DNA from: DATAGF01 sp963819845
Lineage (GTDB): Bacteria > Actinomycetota > Thermoleophilia > Miltoncostaeales > Miltoncostaeaceae
NCBI GenBank assembly: GCA_963819845.1
Contig: CAWFXQ010000014.1
Coordinates: forward strand, 186,001 to 250,000
DNA: 64,000 nucleotides
Direction of reading: 5' to 3'
Below the pieces are notes generated by a model. That model saw only the letters and a list, made by a program, of their open reading frames with translations. It searched no databases and was not told the origin of the DNA. Below, one piece after another: positions 42,591-52,139 of this stretch; the stretch's first letter is position 1; every line of letters starts with the position of its first letter. The position numbers and the translations under genes are program-made.

Positions 42591-44357
42591 ATGATGGGCG
42601 CGGTCGACCGGGACGGCATGAGGGACATGGCGCGGCGGGCGGCGCACGCCGCCGGCCGTCCCCTGGGCGCCGCGCTGGTGGCGGGGGCGCTCGGGCTGGC
42701 TCTGGCGCTCTTCGCCCCCCCGGGCGGCGACCAGGCCGCCCACATGTACCTCACCGAGGCGTGGCGCGAGCACGGCTGGCAGCTGTGGGACAACTTCTGG
42801 TACGCGGGCCGCTACGCGCAGGTCAACTACAGCCTGCTCTTCTACCCGCTGGCCGCCCTGCTGGGGACGCCGACGGTGGTCGTGGGGTCGTGCGCCGGCG
42901 CGGCGGCGGCGTTCGCGGCGCTGGTGCGCCGGCGCTGGCCGGCGATCGCGACCGGCCCCGCGGTGGCCTTCGCCCTGCTGGTGCCCCTGGCCGTCGCCGC
43001 CGGCACCTACCCCTTCCTCCTGGGCCTCGCCCTGGCGCTCGGCACGGTGCTCGCGGTGGCCGCGCGCCGGCCCGGGGCGGCGCTGGCCGGCGTCGTCGCC
43101 ACGGCCGCCGCGCACCCGCTCGCGCTCGCCTTCCTGCTGGCGGTCCTGCTCGCCGCCGCGCTGACGACGCCCGGCTGGTGGCGGGCCCGCGGCAACCTCG
43201 TCATCGCCGCCGGGGCCGCCGTCGTCGCCGGCTTCCAGGCCCTGCTGCTGCGGGGCTTCTCGGCCGCCGACGCCCACTACCCCTTCGACCCGAAGGACGC
43301 CCTGGCGATCGCCGGGTTCTGCGCCGCGGGGCTGCTGCTCACCCGGGGGCTGCCCGACCAGCGCCCGCTGCGGGCCCTGTTCCTCGTCTACGCCGGCCTG
43401 GGCGCCCTGGCGTTCGCGCTCTCGTCGCCGCTCGGCGGCAACGTGGTGCGCCTGCTGCTGCTGATGGGCGCCCCGCTGCTGCTGCTGCCGCTCGCGGCGC
43501 GCGGCTTCCGCCCCCGCGCGATCGCGTCGGTCGTGCTCGTGGGCGTGCTGATGTGGCAGGCGCTGCCGGCGGTGGCGGGCTGGCGGACGGCGGTGGAGGC
43601 TCGCGCGCAGAACGAGGACTTCTGGTACCCGGCTATCGCCTTCCTCGAGCGCAACGCCGACCCGAACCACCGCGTGCAGGTGGTGGCCACGGCCGACAAC
43701 TGGGAGGCGTTCTACCTCGCCAAGCGCGGCGTGCCCCTGGCGCGGGGATGGTTCCGCCAGGACGACTTCCCGGCGAACCAGGCCCTCTACGAGGAGCCGC
43801 TCACGCCCCGCCGCTACGAGACGTGGCTGCGGCGGGTGGGCGTGCGCCACGTGCTCCTGCCGAGCGACCCCCTCGACTACAGCGCCGAGAACGAGGCGGC
43901 CCTGCTCCGCTCGGGGGCCTCGGGCCTGCGCCGGGTCGCGCGGATCGGGGCGTGGACGATCTACGAGCTGCCCCGCGCCACCCCGATCGCGACGCCCGCC
44001 GACGGCATCGAGGTGCTGTCGCTGACCTCCAACAGCGTCACGCTGCGGGCGAGTCGGCCCGGCATCTACCGCCTGCGCCTTCGCTACACGCCCTACTGGC
44101 GGGTGGAGAGGGGCGCCGCCTGCGCGGCCCCGCGCGAGCCGTGGGGCACCGAGCTGCGGGTCGCGCGGGCCGGCGTGGTGCGCCTGTCGTTCGACGTCGA
44201 GCTGGGGACCTTCGTCGGGGCCGTGCTGGGCAGCGACGGCGGCTGCGCCCGGGAGGCCTACGGCCCGCCGGCGCCCCGGGCGCCTAAGGCGGCCCCTGTC
44301 GCGGCGCCCACTCGGGCCCTCCCAGCGTCCAGTCCAGTTGGTTCTGGAAGTCGTTGA
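42591..44357 (+). CDS. Polytopic membrane protein, GT-C glycosyltransferase-like
   Basis: A 588-residue protein with 10 or so membrane helices in the first 370 residues and a soluble C-terminal domain. The first extracytoplasmic loop (GGDQAAHMYLTEAWREHGWQLWDNFWYAGRYAQVNYSLLFYPL) carries acidic residues in the place where GT-C enzymes have their catalytic Asp, and the soluble part has YEEPLTPRRYETWLRRVGVRHVLLPS. It may transfer sugar from a polyprenyl-phosphate donor; family identity is moderate. The last about 25 residues are antisense to the convergent gene at 44284. The ATG at 42591 follows GAGGGG. Confidence 0.7.
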   Translation: MMGAVDRDGMRDMARRAAHAAGRPLGAALVAGALGLALALFAPPGGDQAAHMYLTEAWREHGWQLWDNFWYAGRYAQVNYSLLFYPLAALLGTPTVVVGSCAGAAAAFAALVRRRWPAIATGPAVAFALLVPLAVAAGTYPFLLGLALALGTVLAVAARRPGAALAGVVATAAAHPLALAFLLAVLLAAALTTPGWWRARGNLVIAAGAAVVAGFQALLLRGFSAADAHYPFDPKDALAIAGFCAAGLLLTRGLPDQRPLRALFLVYAGLGALAFALSSPLGGNVVRLLLLMGAPLLLLPLAARGFRPRAIASVVLVGVLMWQALPAVAGWRTAVEARAQNEDFWYPAIAFLERNADPNHRVQVVATADNWEAFYLAKRGVPLARGWFRQDDFPANQALYEEPLTPRRYETWLRRVGVRHVLLPSDPLDYSAENEAALLRSGASGLRRVARIGAWTIYELPRATPIATPADGIEVLSLTSNSVTLRASRPGIYRLRLRYTPYWRVERGAACAAPREPWGTELRVARAGVVRLSFDVELGTFVGAVLGSDGGCAREAYGPPAPRAPKAAPVAAPTRALPASSPVGSGSR

Positions 44358-45015
44358 TGAAGAGGGCCCAGACGTACCAGCCGATGATCGAGGCGATGCC
44401 GAAGAAGGCGCTCGCCCGGTAGACCGTCAGCATCACGGTGTCGCTGGCCTTGGTCCGCAGCCACAGCCAGAAGGTGTCGCGGGGGACGATCTCGCGGTGG
44501 AAGTGCTCGGAGGTGAACATCCTCCAGTGGAAGGCGAGCCAGACGGCCCAGAGCACGTCCCAGACGCCGCCGAGCGACGTGTAGTAGGCGATGGCGTCGG
44601 CCTGGCGGCCGGCCTGGCCGACGTACTGCCACACGTCGAGGTGCAGGTGCCAGGTGCTGAACGGGAAGAAGACCATCACGCCCACCGAGTCGAGCGTGTC
44701 CGACAGCACGTGCGCCCAGGCGCCGAGCACGAACGAGAACGCCCAGACCTTGTTGCGGCTCAGCAGGTAGATGCCGGCGGCGACGATCACCCAGAACAGC
44801 AGGGAGTGGGTGAACCCCACGCCGGGCCAGCCGCGGTGCAGCTGCACCGGGTCGTCGACGATCTTGCGGTCGCCGGTGAAGTCGAGCCCGTAGACGGCCC
44901 ACTTGCTGAAGATGTCCGGCGCGTATGAGCCCGCCAGGCACAGCGGCAGGCTGACCATGCCCCCGAGCTTGGCGCGAAAGAGGTACGGCTCGAGGTCGTG
45001 TGCGGCCCAGCTCAC
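44284..45015 (-). CDS. YdjM-type (DUF457) membrane-bound metal-dependent hydrolase
   Basis: A 243-residue polytopic protein. GFTHSLLFWVIVAAGIY and AWAHVLSDTLDSVGVMVFFPFSTWHLHLD carry the conserved His/Asp residues of the YdjM/DUF457 family of membrane-bound putative metal-dependent hydrolases. The C-terminal third has a further helix (GIASIIGWYVWALFI). Function is not established beyond the family. Its GTG at 45015 overlaps the upstream small membrane protein's stop, and its 3' end overlaps the convergent membrane protein by 74 bp. Confidence 0.75.
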   Translation of the reverse strand: MSWAAHDLEPYLFRAKLGGMVSLPLCLAGSYAPDIFSKWAVYGLDFTGDRKIVDDPVQLHRGWPGVGFTHSLLFWVIVAAGIYLLSRNKVWAFSFVLGAWAHVLSDTLDSVGVMVFFPFSTWHLHLDVWQYVGQAGRQADAIAYYTSLGGVWDVLWAVWLAFHWRMFTSEHFHREIVPRDTFWLWLRTKASDTVMLTVYRASAFFGIASIIGWYVWALFINDFQNQLDWTLGGPEWAPRQGPP

Positions 45016-45224
45016 CCGGGACCGGGGTCCCGGGCGCTGCGGCCGAGCAGCCGGCCGGCGAGCCAGGTCGCGGCCAGCACGAACGGCAGCGACTCCCAGA
45101 ACCCGAGCAGGAAGTAGGGCTGGAAGAAGGCCCCGAGGATCGCGTAGGCGAGTAGGGCGGCGGTCCAGTAGGCGACCGCGAGGCGGTCGCGCGTCGCACT
45201 CCTGGTCGAACGCGGCCGCGGCAC
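45012..45224 (-). CDS. Small membrane protein
   Basis: A 70-residue protein with an Arg-rich N-terminus (RPRSTRSATRDRL) and two hydrophobic segments (VAYWTAALLAYAILGAFF and SLPFVLAATWLAGRLL). The GTG at 45224 is used because it opens the frame after the intergenic region; no clear Shine-Dalgarno. Overlaps the next gene by four bases (GTGA), so it is likely co-expressed with the YdjM-type protein. No family recognised. Confidence 0.6.
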   Translation of the reverse strand: MPRPRSTRSATRDRLAVAYWTAALLAYAILGAFFQPYFLLGFWESLPFVLAATWLAGRLLGRSARDPGPG

Positions 45225-45278
45225 GCCGGGAAATCTGTTGGCTTGAGTCCGCGGGCGCAAGGGGCCAGGCTCCCGCGG

Positions 45279-46214
45279 GTGCCCGCGCCCGCCCTGCGCA
45301 TCCTGACCTGGAACCTGTTCCACGGGCGCGACGGGCTCCCGGGCCTGGGCCCCACCCGGGCCTCCACGTGGCGGCGCCGCCCGGTCGACGACGGCGCGTA
45401 CGTGCACCTGAACGCCAAGCTCACCGGCCGCATGGCGGATCGCATCCGCGCCTGGCGCCCCGACGTCTGCGCGCTCCAGGAGGTACCCGCCGCGGCCGTG
45501 CGCGAGATCGTCGCCCGCACCGGGATGACCGCGGTGGGCACCACGACCGGCCCGCTGATCGGCCCGCGCCGGCTGCGCGACGCGCTCGCGGCCCGCAACC
45601 CCGACCTCTGGCGCACGCACGAGGGCAACGCCAACCTGCTCCTGGTGGGGCCGGCTCTGGAGCTGGTGCCGGGCAGCGCCCGGGCGGTGCGGCTGAACCC
45701 GCCCCGCGCCGTCCTGGGCGCCGCGGTGCGCCTGCGCCTCGAGGCGGGTGAGCTGGCGCGCTACCTGCCCGAGCCGCGGCGGGCGGTGATCGCGCGGGCC
45801 CGCGCCGGGGCCGCCGAGATCGCCCTGGCGTGCCTGCACTGCCACAACGCCCGCCACCCCGAGCTGATCGCGATGGAGCTCGCGCGGGCGACGGCGGCGC
45901 TCGAGGAGTCGGCCGGCGGGGCGCCGATGGTCCTGGCCGGCGACCTCAACGCCCGTCCCGGGCACCCCGCCCTGGCCGGCCTGGAGGCCGCCGGCTGGAG
46001 CGGCTTCCCCGCGCCGCCCGGAATCGGCATCGACCGGGTCCTGACGCGGGGCCTCGAGCTGGCCGAGCCCGAGCGGGCGCTGCCGGCGACCGAGCGTGAG
46101 CTGTGGGTGGCGCTCGCCGCGGGGCCGCGGCGCGTGCGGTTGTCGGACCACGACCCCGTGGTCGCGGCCGTCAGGGCGAGCGCATCTCCAGCTGGGCGAC
46201 GAGCAGCAGGATGA
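45279..46214 (+). CDS. Endonuclease/exonuclease/phosphatase-fold protein
   Basis: About 311 residues of the DNase I-like phosphohydrolase fold. Conserved segments in order: LRILTWNLFHGRDG (metal-binding Asn), DVCALQEVPAAAV (metal-binding Glu), LACLHCHNARHPE (replaces the usual THL.H), VLAGDLNARPGHPAL (catalytic Asp and Asn) and VRLSDHDPVVAAVR (catalytic His). All key residues are present, so it should hydrolyse a phosphodiester or phosphomonoester. The GTG at 45279 is chosen, a TTG at 45243 is the alternative. The 3' end overlaps the convergent PIG-V-like gene by 44 bp. Substrate unknown. Confidence 0.85.
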   Translation: MPAPALRILTWNLFHGRDGLPGLGPTRASTWRRRPVDDGAYVHLNAKLTGRMADRIRAWRPDVCALQEVPAAAVREIVARTGMTAVGTTTGPLIGPRRLRDALAARNPDLWRTHEGNANLLLVGPALELVPGSARAVRLNPPRAVLGAAVRLRLEAGELARYLPEPRRAVIARARAGAAEIALACLHCHNARHPELIAMELARATAALEESAGGAPMVLAGDLNARPGHPALAGLEAAGWSGFPAPPGIGIDRVLTRGLELAEPERALPATERELWVALAAGPRRVRLSDHDPVVAAVRASASPAGRRAAG

Positions 46215-47340
46215 GGGCCACGGCGACCGCGAGCGCGCGGAGCGCCCGGCGCCGGTCGGCCCCGATCCAGTCCGCGAGCGGCCACACCAGGGGGAAGGCC
46301 AGCAGGCCGAAGCGGGCCATCGACGTGATCGTGCCGCTGGAGAGCGGGACGACCAGCACCGCGGCGGAGTAGGCCACCCAGGGCGAGCGCAGGCCGCCCT
46401 CCGCGCGCCACAGCCGCACCAGCAGCCAGGCGTAGAGCGCGAGGAACGCGAGGTCGCGGGCGGTCGCCGTCCAGGCGGCGGTGACGGTGGCGCTGGAGAC
46501 GAGGTCCCACGCGGCCGCGATCTCGTCGGGCGCCGCCGTGACCAGGCCGATGCCGAGCTGGCCGCGGTCCCAGGCGCGCTGGGCCTCGAAGGGCAGCAGG
46601 GCCGAGCCGCGCGCGACGGCCATCCACGCGAGGAACGCGGCCAGGGCCGCGACCGACGGCAGCACGCCGAGCGCCGCCCGCCTCGCCCGCCCCGGGCCCG
46701 GATCGCGCAGGGCCAGCATCCCCACGAGCAGCGCCACCAGGATCCCGGTGGGCCGGGCGAGGACCCCGGCGGCGGCCGCGAGCCCGGCGAGCCCGTAGCG
46801 GCCCTTCCACGCCGCGAGGGCCGCGCCGACGGCGCACGCCAGGGCGATGCCCTCGGTGTAGGCCAGCGAGGCGTAGAGCGCCGGCGGCAGGAAGGCCAGC
46901 GTCCAGGTCGCCCGCGCGGCCGCGGCCTCGCCGGCCCGGGACGCGGTGAGGGCGTGGAGCCCGGCCAGGGCGCCCAGGAAGGCGACGTTGGAGACCACGA
47001 GGGCCCCGAGGAACGGGTTGAGCCCCAGTGACAGGAGCAGCGCCATGATCCCGGGCAGCAGGGGGAAGAAGGCGAGGTTGGTGAAGACGTCCCCCACCTG
47101 GCCCAGGTCGCGCTCGTAGCCGCCGCGGGCGACGTCGAGGTACCAGGTCGTGTCCCACCCGCCCAGCAGGGCGAGGGCGTCGGGCACCGCCGGGTCGACG
47201 CCGCGGGTCGGGTCGCCGAGGATCAGGCTGCCGATCACCCCGGCGACGAGCACGAGCGCCCGGGAGGCGCCCCAGGCGACGAGCGGCAACCGCCAGCCCG
47301 CGCCCGGCCGGGCGGCGTCGAGCGGCAGGGCGACCCTCAC
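46171..47340 (-). CDS. PIG-V-like mannosyltransferase-type membrane protein
   Basis: A 389-residue protein with about ten membrane helices. The N-terminal loop has GGWDTTWYLDVARGGYERD, whose WD..WYL.VA..GY pattern is that of the PIG-V/GT-C mannosyltransferases that use a polyprenyl-phosphate-mannose donor. Further conserved stretches are FFPLLPGIMALL and ARPTGILVALLVGM. In actinobacteria such proteins help build lipoglycans. Part of a six-gene chain (46171-51011) in which consecutive genes overlap, most by four bases. Catalytic assignment is by motif resemblance. Confidence 0.78.
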   Translation of the reverse strand: MRVALPLDAARPGAGWRLPLVAWGASRALVLVAGVIGSLILGDPTRGVDPAVPDALALLGGWDTTWYLDVARGGYERDLGQVGDVFTNLAFFPLLPGIMALLLSLGLNPFLGALVVSNVAFLGALAGLHALTASRAGEAAAARATWTLAFLPPALYASLAYTEGIALACAVGAALAAWKGRYGLAGLAAAAGVLARPTGILVALLVGMLALRDPGPGRARRAALGVLPSVAALAAFLAWMAVARGSALLPFEAQRAWDRGQLGIGLVTAAPDEIAAAWDLVSSATVTAAWTATARDLAFLALYAWLLVRLWRAEGGLRSPWVAYSAAVLVVPLSSGTITSMARFGLLAFPLVWPLADWIGADRRRALRALAVAVALILLLVAQLEMRSP

Positions 47341-47798
47341 CGGCCCGCCGCCCCGCGCCAGCCGCCCCACGCCACCGCTCCGCCCACCAGCGCGACGGCC
47401 CCCGCCACGAGCGGCGTGATCACGGCCGCCGGCTCCAGCTCGATGCGCGAGCCGAGCTCGCGCGGGCCGTCGGCCCCCTCGACCGTGAGGACGACGCGCG
47501 GGTCGAGGCCGGCCCGCAGCGACCAGGCCAGCCCGAGCGCGCCGGCGGCGAGGGCCAGCGGGCCGGCCCAGCGGGCGGTCGACGCCAGCGACCCGGCCGG
47601 CGACGCGACCAGCCCGGCCCCGGCCAGCACCGCCATCGCGCCGAGCAGGGGCAGCAGCCACAGCTCGCCCGCCCCCGACAGCCCGGCCGCGCTGACGCGC
47701 CCCCCCGGTGCCGCCGCCGCGTACCAGGCGAACGCCGGCAGCGCGCCCAGGGCCGCGCCCAGGGCCATCAGCGCCCCCCCGGCGGCGCGCCCGATCAC
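47337..47798 (-). CDS. Small polytopic membrane protein
   Basis: A 153-residue protein with about four hydrophobic segments (residues 6-27, 41-60, 72-90, 118-140) and an extracytoplasmic loop with RVVLTVEGADGPRELGSRIELEP. No family recognised; its position between a PIG-V-like protein and a DUF2079 protein, with GTGA overlaps on both sides, indicates a role in the same membrane process. Intact frame. Confidence 0.65.
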   Translation of the reverse strand: MIGRAAGGALMALGAALGALPAFAWYAAAAPGGRVSAAGLSGAGELWLLPLLGAMAVLAGAGLVASPAGSLASTARWAGPLALAAGALGLAWSLRAGLDPRVVLTVEGADGPRELGSRIELEPAAVITPLVAGAVALVGGAVAWGGWRGAAGR

Positions 47799-49324
47799 CC
47801 ACGCGCCTCCGGGTCGCGGCGGAACACCATGACGCCGTCCTCCTCGAGCACCAGGCGCACGCCGGGGCTCGCGCGGAGATCGGCCACGCGCGCCGCGTGC
47901 GCGACCGGCGCGAGGCGGTCGCCCAGGTAGGGCCGGCGCCGGTCGACGATCACCCATTCCGCCTCGCCCAGGACCGGGAAGGTCAGGATCCGCTCGCGCT
48001 CGGAGAGGTGCGCGCCCGGCAGGTTGCCCGCCGAGACCGGCACCCCGTCCGGGATGAGCGCGACCGCGCGCGCCGCGGCCCGCGCGTGGTCTCCCAGCCG
48101 GTACTGCTCGACCCGCTCGTCCGATCCGATGGCCGGGACGGCGCCCCACCAGGGCAACGGCCCCAGGACGACCCCGGAGACCAGGACGACCGCGATCCAG
48201 GCCCCCGCGACGGCCCGGTCGCGCTCGAGGGCCCGGGCGAGCCACTCCGGGCGGTCCCGGCGGCGCAGCCGGGCGAGGCCCAGGATGGCCGCCGCGACCA
48301 CGAAGGGCACGATGACGGCCACGTACTGGAACTCGATCGAGTACTGGGGGAACCAGTCCGAGAGGGTGTTGATGAGCACCTCGGGGAGGGCGCCGGCGGC
48401 CAGCAGGGGCGCCGCCAGCGACAGGAAGGCCAGCGGCGCGAGCAGGGCGACGAGGTAGCTCAGGCGGTCGTACGACGCCAGCAGCTCCGCGGCCTCCCAG
48501 GGCCGGGTGAGCAGCGTGCGCGCCACCCCGCCGCCGTCGTCGCCGAGGGTCGCGTAGCGATCCACGAACGCCGACCCGCGCCCGTCGTTGAAGCGGGGGA
48601 TGATCACCGTGACGGCCAGCGCGACCCAGGCCAGCGACACCGCAGCCAGCGCGGCCCCGTAGCGCCGCCCGCGGCCCCGCACGACCATCCAGAGGCCGAG
48701 CATCGCCAGCGCCAGGCCGACCTCCTCCTTGGTGAGGGCGGCCAGGACGGCGCACGTCGTCAGCACTCCGTACCGCCGCTCCTCGGCGGCCCAGATGCAG
48801 AACAGGAGCAGCGGCGCCGCCAGGGTCACGGGGTGGAACTCGGTGAGGGTGGCCCACTGGAGCGGCGGGTAGAGGAGGTAGACGGCGGCGGCGGCCACGG
48901 CCAGCCCGTCGTGGCCGAGCCAGCGCCGCCCGAGCCAGTAGGCCGGCAGCGCCCCGGCGGCCACGATGACCGCCTGGGCGACCAGGAGCGCCTGGGGCAG
49001 CGCGCCGGTCCACGCCAGCGGGGTGAACAGCACCAGGATCGGGTCGACGTGGGCCCCGAGGCGCACGAACTGCTCGCCGGCGATGTCGGTGGTCTCGAGC
49101 GGGCGCCCCTGCGCGGTGCTCCAGACCGCCTGGACCATGTTCCCGAGGTCGAAACGGCCGGTCCAGAAGGCATCGTGGCGCCGCACCGAGAGGTAGGAGA
49201 ACAGCCCGGCCCAGACGGCGGCCATGCCCCAGACGATCGCGGCCGGGCGGCGGAGCGCGGCGGCGGAGCGCGGCGCGCGGGCGGCGGGCGGCCGGGGCCG
49301 CGGCACCGGGGGCGCCGAGGTCAC
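47795..49324 (-). CDS. DUF2079 membrane protein (GT-C-like)
   Basis: A 509-residue polytopic protein of the DUF2079 family. Typical segments are RHDAFWTGRFDLGNMVQAVWSTAQGRPLETT in the first outer loop (with the DLG motif), YLLYPPLQWATLTEFHPVTLAAPLLLF, TKEEVGLALAMLGLWM, and NTLSDWFPQYSIEFQYVAVIVPF. DUF2079 proteins are predicted glycosyltransferases or flippases of unknown donor. It has a Pro-rich cytoplasmic start (GTG 49324) overlapping the upstream gene by four bases, and ends in a soluble domain. Part of the envelope glycan-type chain. Confidence 0.85.
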   Translation of the reverse strand: MTSAPPVPRPRPPAARAPRSAAALRRPAAIVWGMAAVWAGLFSYLSVRRHDAFWTGRFDLGNMVQAVWSTAQGRPLETTDIAGEQFVRLGAHVDPILVLFTPLAWTGALPQALLVAQAVIVAAGALPAYWLGRRWLGHDGLAVAAAAVYLLYPPLQWATLTEFHPVTLAAPLLLFCIWAAEERRYGVLTTCAVLAALTKEEVGLALAMLGLWMVVRGRGRRYGAALAAVSLAWVALAVTVIIPRFNDGRGSAFVDRYATLGDDGGGVARTLLTRPWEAAELLASYDRLSYLVALLAPLAFLSLAAPLLAAGALPEVLINTLSDWFPQYSIEFQYVAVIVPFVVAAAILGLARLRRRDRPEWLARALERDRAVAGAWIAVVLVSGVVLGPLPWWGAVPAIGSDERVEQYRLGDHARAAARAVALIPDGVPVSAGNLPGAHLSERERILTFPVLGEAEWVIVDRRRPYLGDRLAPVAHAARVADLRASPGVRLVLEEDGVMVFRRDPEARG

Positions 49325-50256
49325 CGGCGCCTCCGCTCGAGCAGCACCACCCCGCCGATGAAGGCGAGCTCGACCAGCGTGAGCACCAGCCGGGAGCCCA
49401 CCGACAGGGCCACCGCCACGCTGCCCGGCACGTTCTGGGCCAGCGCCAGCGCGAAGGCGCCCTCGCGCACTCCGAGGCCCGACGGGAAGATGAAGGCGAT
49501 CATCGAGACGGCGAAGGACAGCAGGAAGGCGAGGCCGACGAAGGCCGGGCCGCCGACCTCCGCGCCCGCGGCCGAGCGCACCAGCAGCCACACCCCGAGC
49601 CCGCCGAGGGCGGCGATGCCGATGTACCAGGCGAGCAGGCCGACGAGCGGGCGGGTCTCCAGCAGGCGTGGCAGCGGCTCGCGCCCGGCCTTCCGCAGGA
49701 GCCACGCCGACAGCGGCCCGAAGATCCTGGGGTCGAGCAGCGCCAGCCCCAGGGGGACGAGCGCCAGCAGCCACAGGCGGGCGTCGCCGCCACCCTCGTA
49801 GAGCGCCAGCCAGACGACCCCGCCGGCCGCGGCCACGCCCAGGCTCAGGGCCTGCTCGTACACCGTCGCGGCGAGGGTGACGCGCCGCGGCACGCCGCGC
49901 TCGTGGCTGAGGACGACGCGGCCGAGCACCATCAGGACGTTCCCCGGCACGTAGCGCCCCAGCAGCGAGCGGGCCCAGATGGAGAGCGTCACCAGCGCCG
50001 GCGGCCCGGGGTGGTGGAGCCGGTCGATGATGGCGCCGTAGCCCAGGGCGCTCGCGACGTAGAAGGCCAGGAGGACGACGACCCCCGCGGCCAGGAGCCC
50101 CGGCGCGATCTCCCAGTCGTACGAGGAGACGGTCAACCAGCCGTTGACCAGCGTCCAGGCCATGAAGCCCAGCACCAGCAGGCCGGCGGCGAGGCCGCCC
50201 CACCGCCGCAGGGGGCTGCGGGCGGCCAGCCCGGGCGCCGTCCCCTCAGACGCCAT
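49321..50256 (-). CDS. Lysylphosphatidylglycerol-synthase-like transmembrane protein (flippase-like domain)
   Basis: A 311-residue UPF0104/LPG_synthase_TM protein with eight or so membrane segments. It shows SIWARSLLGRYVPGNVLMVLGRVVLSHERG, the conserved RY.PG core of the family, and VSMIAFIFPSGLGVREGAFALAL near the end. These proteins are linked to transport of lipid-linked or aminoacylated lipids but lack the synthase domain. The ATG at 50256 lies 11 bp inside the 3' end of the methyltransferase gene, in the same run of envelope genes. Confidence 0.83.
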   Translation of the reverse strand: MASEGTAPGLAARSPLRRWGGLAAGLLVLGFMAWTLVNGWLTVSSYDWEIAPGLLAAGVVVLLAFYVASALGYGAIIDRLHHPGPPALVTLSIWARSLLGRYVPGNVLMVLGRVVLSHERGVPRRVTLAATVYEQALSLGVAAAGGVVWLALYEGGGDARLWLLALVPLGLALLDPRIFGPLSAWLLRKAGREPLPRLLETRPLVGLLAWYIGIAALGGLGVWLLVRSAAGAEVGGPAFVGLAFLLSFAVSMIAFIFPSGLGVREGAFALALAQNVPGSVAVALSVGSRLVLTLVELAFIGGVVLLERRRR

Positions 50257-51011
50257 CGCGCCGGGCCACCGCCAGGAGGCCGTGGTAGCCGGGCCGCCGG
50301 CCGACGAAGGCGGAGTCGAGCTCGAGCGCGGCCCGGACCGCCCGCGCCACGATCCGCGGGGGCGGGCCCCCGGCCGCCCGGCCGCCCCCGTCCTGGAGCC
50401 GGCGGCGCAGGGCGCGGCGGTAGACCTGGCGGTGGTAGAGGCCCGTCAGGGGGAAGCCCCAGCCCTGCACGCGCACGTCGCGCAGGCCGGCGCCCCGCAG
50501 GCGCTCGTCCAGCTCCCTCGCCTCATAGCGCCGCCGGTGGCCGGCCCAGCGGTCGGTCCAGTCGTAGCGGTAGGGGTTGGCCGGCACCGTGACCAGCAGC
50601 AGGCCGCCCGGGCGCAGCACGCGGGCCAGCTCGCCCACGGCGGCGTCGTCGTCGTCGAGGTGCTCGAGGACCTCCGCGCAGACGGCGGCGTCGAAGGCCG
50701 CGTCGGGCAGGTCCAGGCGCTCGAGATCGCCGCGCAGCACGGGGTTGGCGGCCGCGGCGCCCCGCTCGGCCAGGGCGGCGGCGACCCAGTCGCACAGCCG
50801 CGGGCTGGAGTTCGACCGAGGTGACGCGCAACCCGGCGTCGACCAGCTTCAGCGTGAGGGTCCCGGCGCCGGCGCCGGCGTTCAGCACCTCCGGCCCGGG
50901 CAGGGACGGCAGCAGGCGCCGCAGGATCAGGGCCTCGCGGTAGTCGTGGCGGGGGCCGAAGAGCTCGGGGGCGTCCCCCCAGTCGTGGGCGTCCGGCGCA
51001 GGGGCGCTCAT
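50246..51011 (-). CDS. Class I SAM methyltransferase (frameshifted)
   Basis: About 254 residues after correction. The first part has EVLNAGAGAGTLTLKLVDAGLRVTSVE (motif I and strand 2). One extra base near 50814 shifts the frame; the rest continues SPRLCDWVAAALAERG, GDLERLDLPDAAFDAAVCAEVLEHLDDDDAAV and LRPGGLLLVTVPANPYRYDW. This pattern is common in methyltransferases linked to envelope glycan or polyketide genes. The ATG at 51011 has TAACCT ending 7 bases upstream, overlapping the stop codon of the preceding glycosyltransferase. Substrate unknown. Confidence 0.84.
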
Positions 51012-51018
51012 GACCCGG

Positions 51019-51024
51019 AGGTTA
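51019..51024 (-). promoter_or_regulatory. Stop-codon-embedded -10 box for the methyltransferase
   Basis: TAACCT on the minus strand starts with the TAA stop of the upstream glycosyltransferase (51024-51022) and ends 7 bases before the ATG at 51011. Confidence 0.5.
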
Positions 51025-52129
51025 GAGAGGCAGGAGCGGGTCGAGGGCCTCCCTCAGGCGCGCCGCGGCCGCCCGGGGAGTCCCGCGCTCCAGATAGACG
51101 GCCCGGCCGGCCGCGCCGAGGCGCTCGCGCAGCGCCGGGTCGGCCGCCAGGCGCGCCAGGGCGGCGGCCAGCGCGTCCGCGTCTCCGGGCGGGACCAGCA
51201 GGGCGCTCTCGCCGTCCCGCAGCACCTCGCGGACTGCCGGGGTGTCGGCGGTGACCACGGGCCGCGCCGCCGCCATCGCCTGCCAGACCTTGTTCGGCAC
51301 CACCCGGGCGGCCTTGTCGCTCTCGCCGAAGACCCCCAGGCAGACCGACGCCCGCCCGACGGCGGCCCCGAGGTCCTCGTAGGGCACCCAGCGCTCCCAG
51401 CTGAGCCCGGGCGGCCGGTCGCGCGCGAGCTCGCCCTCGAGCCAGCCCCCGAGCTGGCCGTCGCCGATGAGCCGCACCGGCGGGACCCCCGGCCGCCGCG
51501 CCGCCGCAAGCACCGTCGCCACCCCGTGCAGCGGCGCGAGCTTCCCGTAGAAGAGGGCCGTGGGCGGCCCCTCCGGCGGCGGCAGCGGCGGGAAGCGGCC
51601 GGGCTCGGCGCCCACCGGGACCACGGCGACGCGCCGGCGCGGCACGCCGAACCGGGCGGCCAGCCAGTCGGCCCCCGCGGCGGTGTCGGCCAGCACCAGG
51701 TCGGCTGCGCGCGCGGTCGCGCGATCGATTCCCGCCAGCGCCGCGGCGCCCAGGCGTCCCGCCATCGCCCGGTCGCCCCCCAGCGTGTCGGCGAGCGAGA
51801 TCATCATGTCGGCGACCAGCGGCACCCGGCGGGCGCGGGCGACGCACCAGGCCGGGAGCGCGTCGGGCTGGGCCGGGTAGCCGGCCACGATCGCGTCGAC
51901 CCCGGGCTCGCGGACGCCGTCGGCGGCCAGCCCGGCCCACGCCGACGCGAAGCGGCCGCCGGCCCGCGCCAGCGGGACGGGCCGCAGGAAGACCCGCCTT
52001 GTGGCGCTCGCGCTCCCAGACCGGGCGGTGGTGCTCCACCACCTCGGCGCCGGTCTCCCGGAGCCCTTCCACGAGCACCCGCGCGCGCGGGTAGTCGCGC
52101 TCGTACGTGCCCAGCCACATCACCTTCAC
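51022..52129 (-). CDS. Family 4-type glycosyltransferase (frameshifted)
   Basis: About 368 residues after correction. N-terminus KVMWLGTYERDYPRARVLVEGLRETGAEVVEHHRPVW; one extra base near 51993 shifts the frame; then FLRPVPLARAGGRFASAWAGLAADG and the GT-B C-terminal domain with VAVVPVGAEPGRFPPLPPPEG, PTALFYGKLAPLHGVATVLAA, GVFGESDKAARVVPNKVWQAMAAARPVVTADTPAVRE. These are typical of GT4 retaining glycosyltransferases that use nucleotide sugars. It lies between a dolichol-phosphate-mannose-synthase-like protein and a methyltransferase, so it probably builds a glycolipid or surface glycan. Confidence 0.86.
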
Positions 52130-52139
52130 GCGGGGGGCC

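Noticed and set aside
40355..42793. An 812-codon minus-strand open frame
   Set aside because: It is antisense to the penicillin-binding protein gene and has no recognisable domain.
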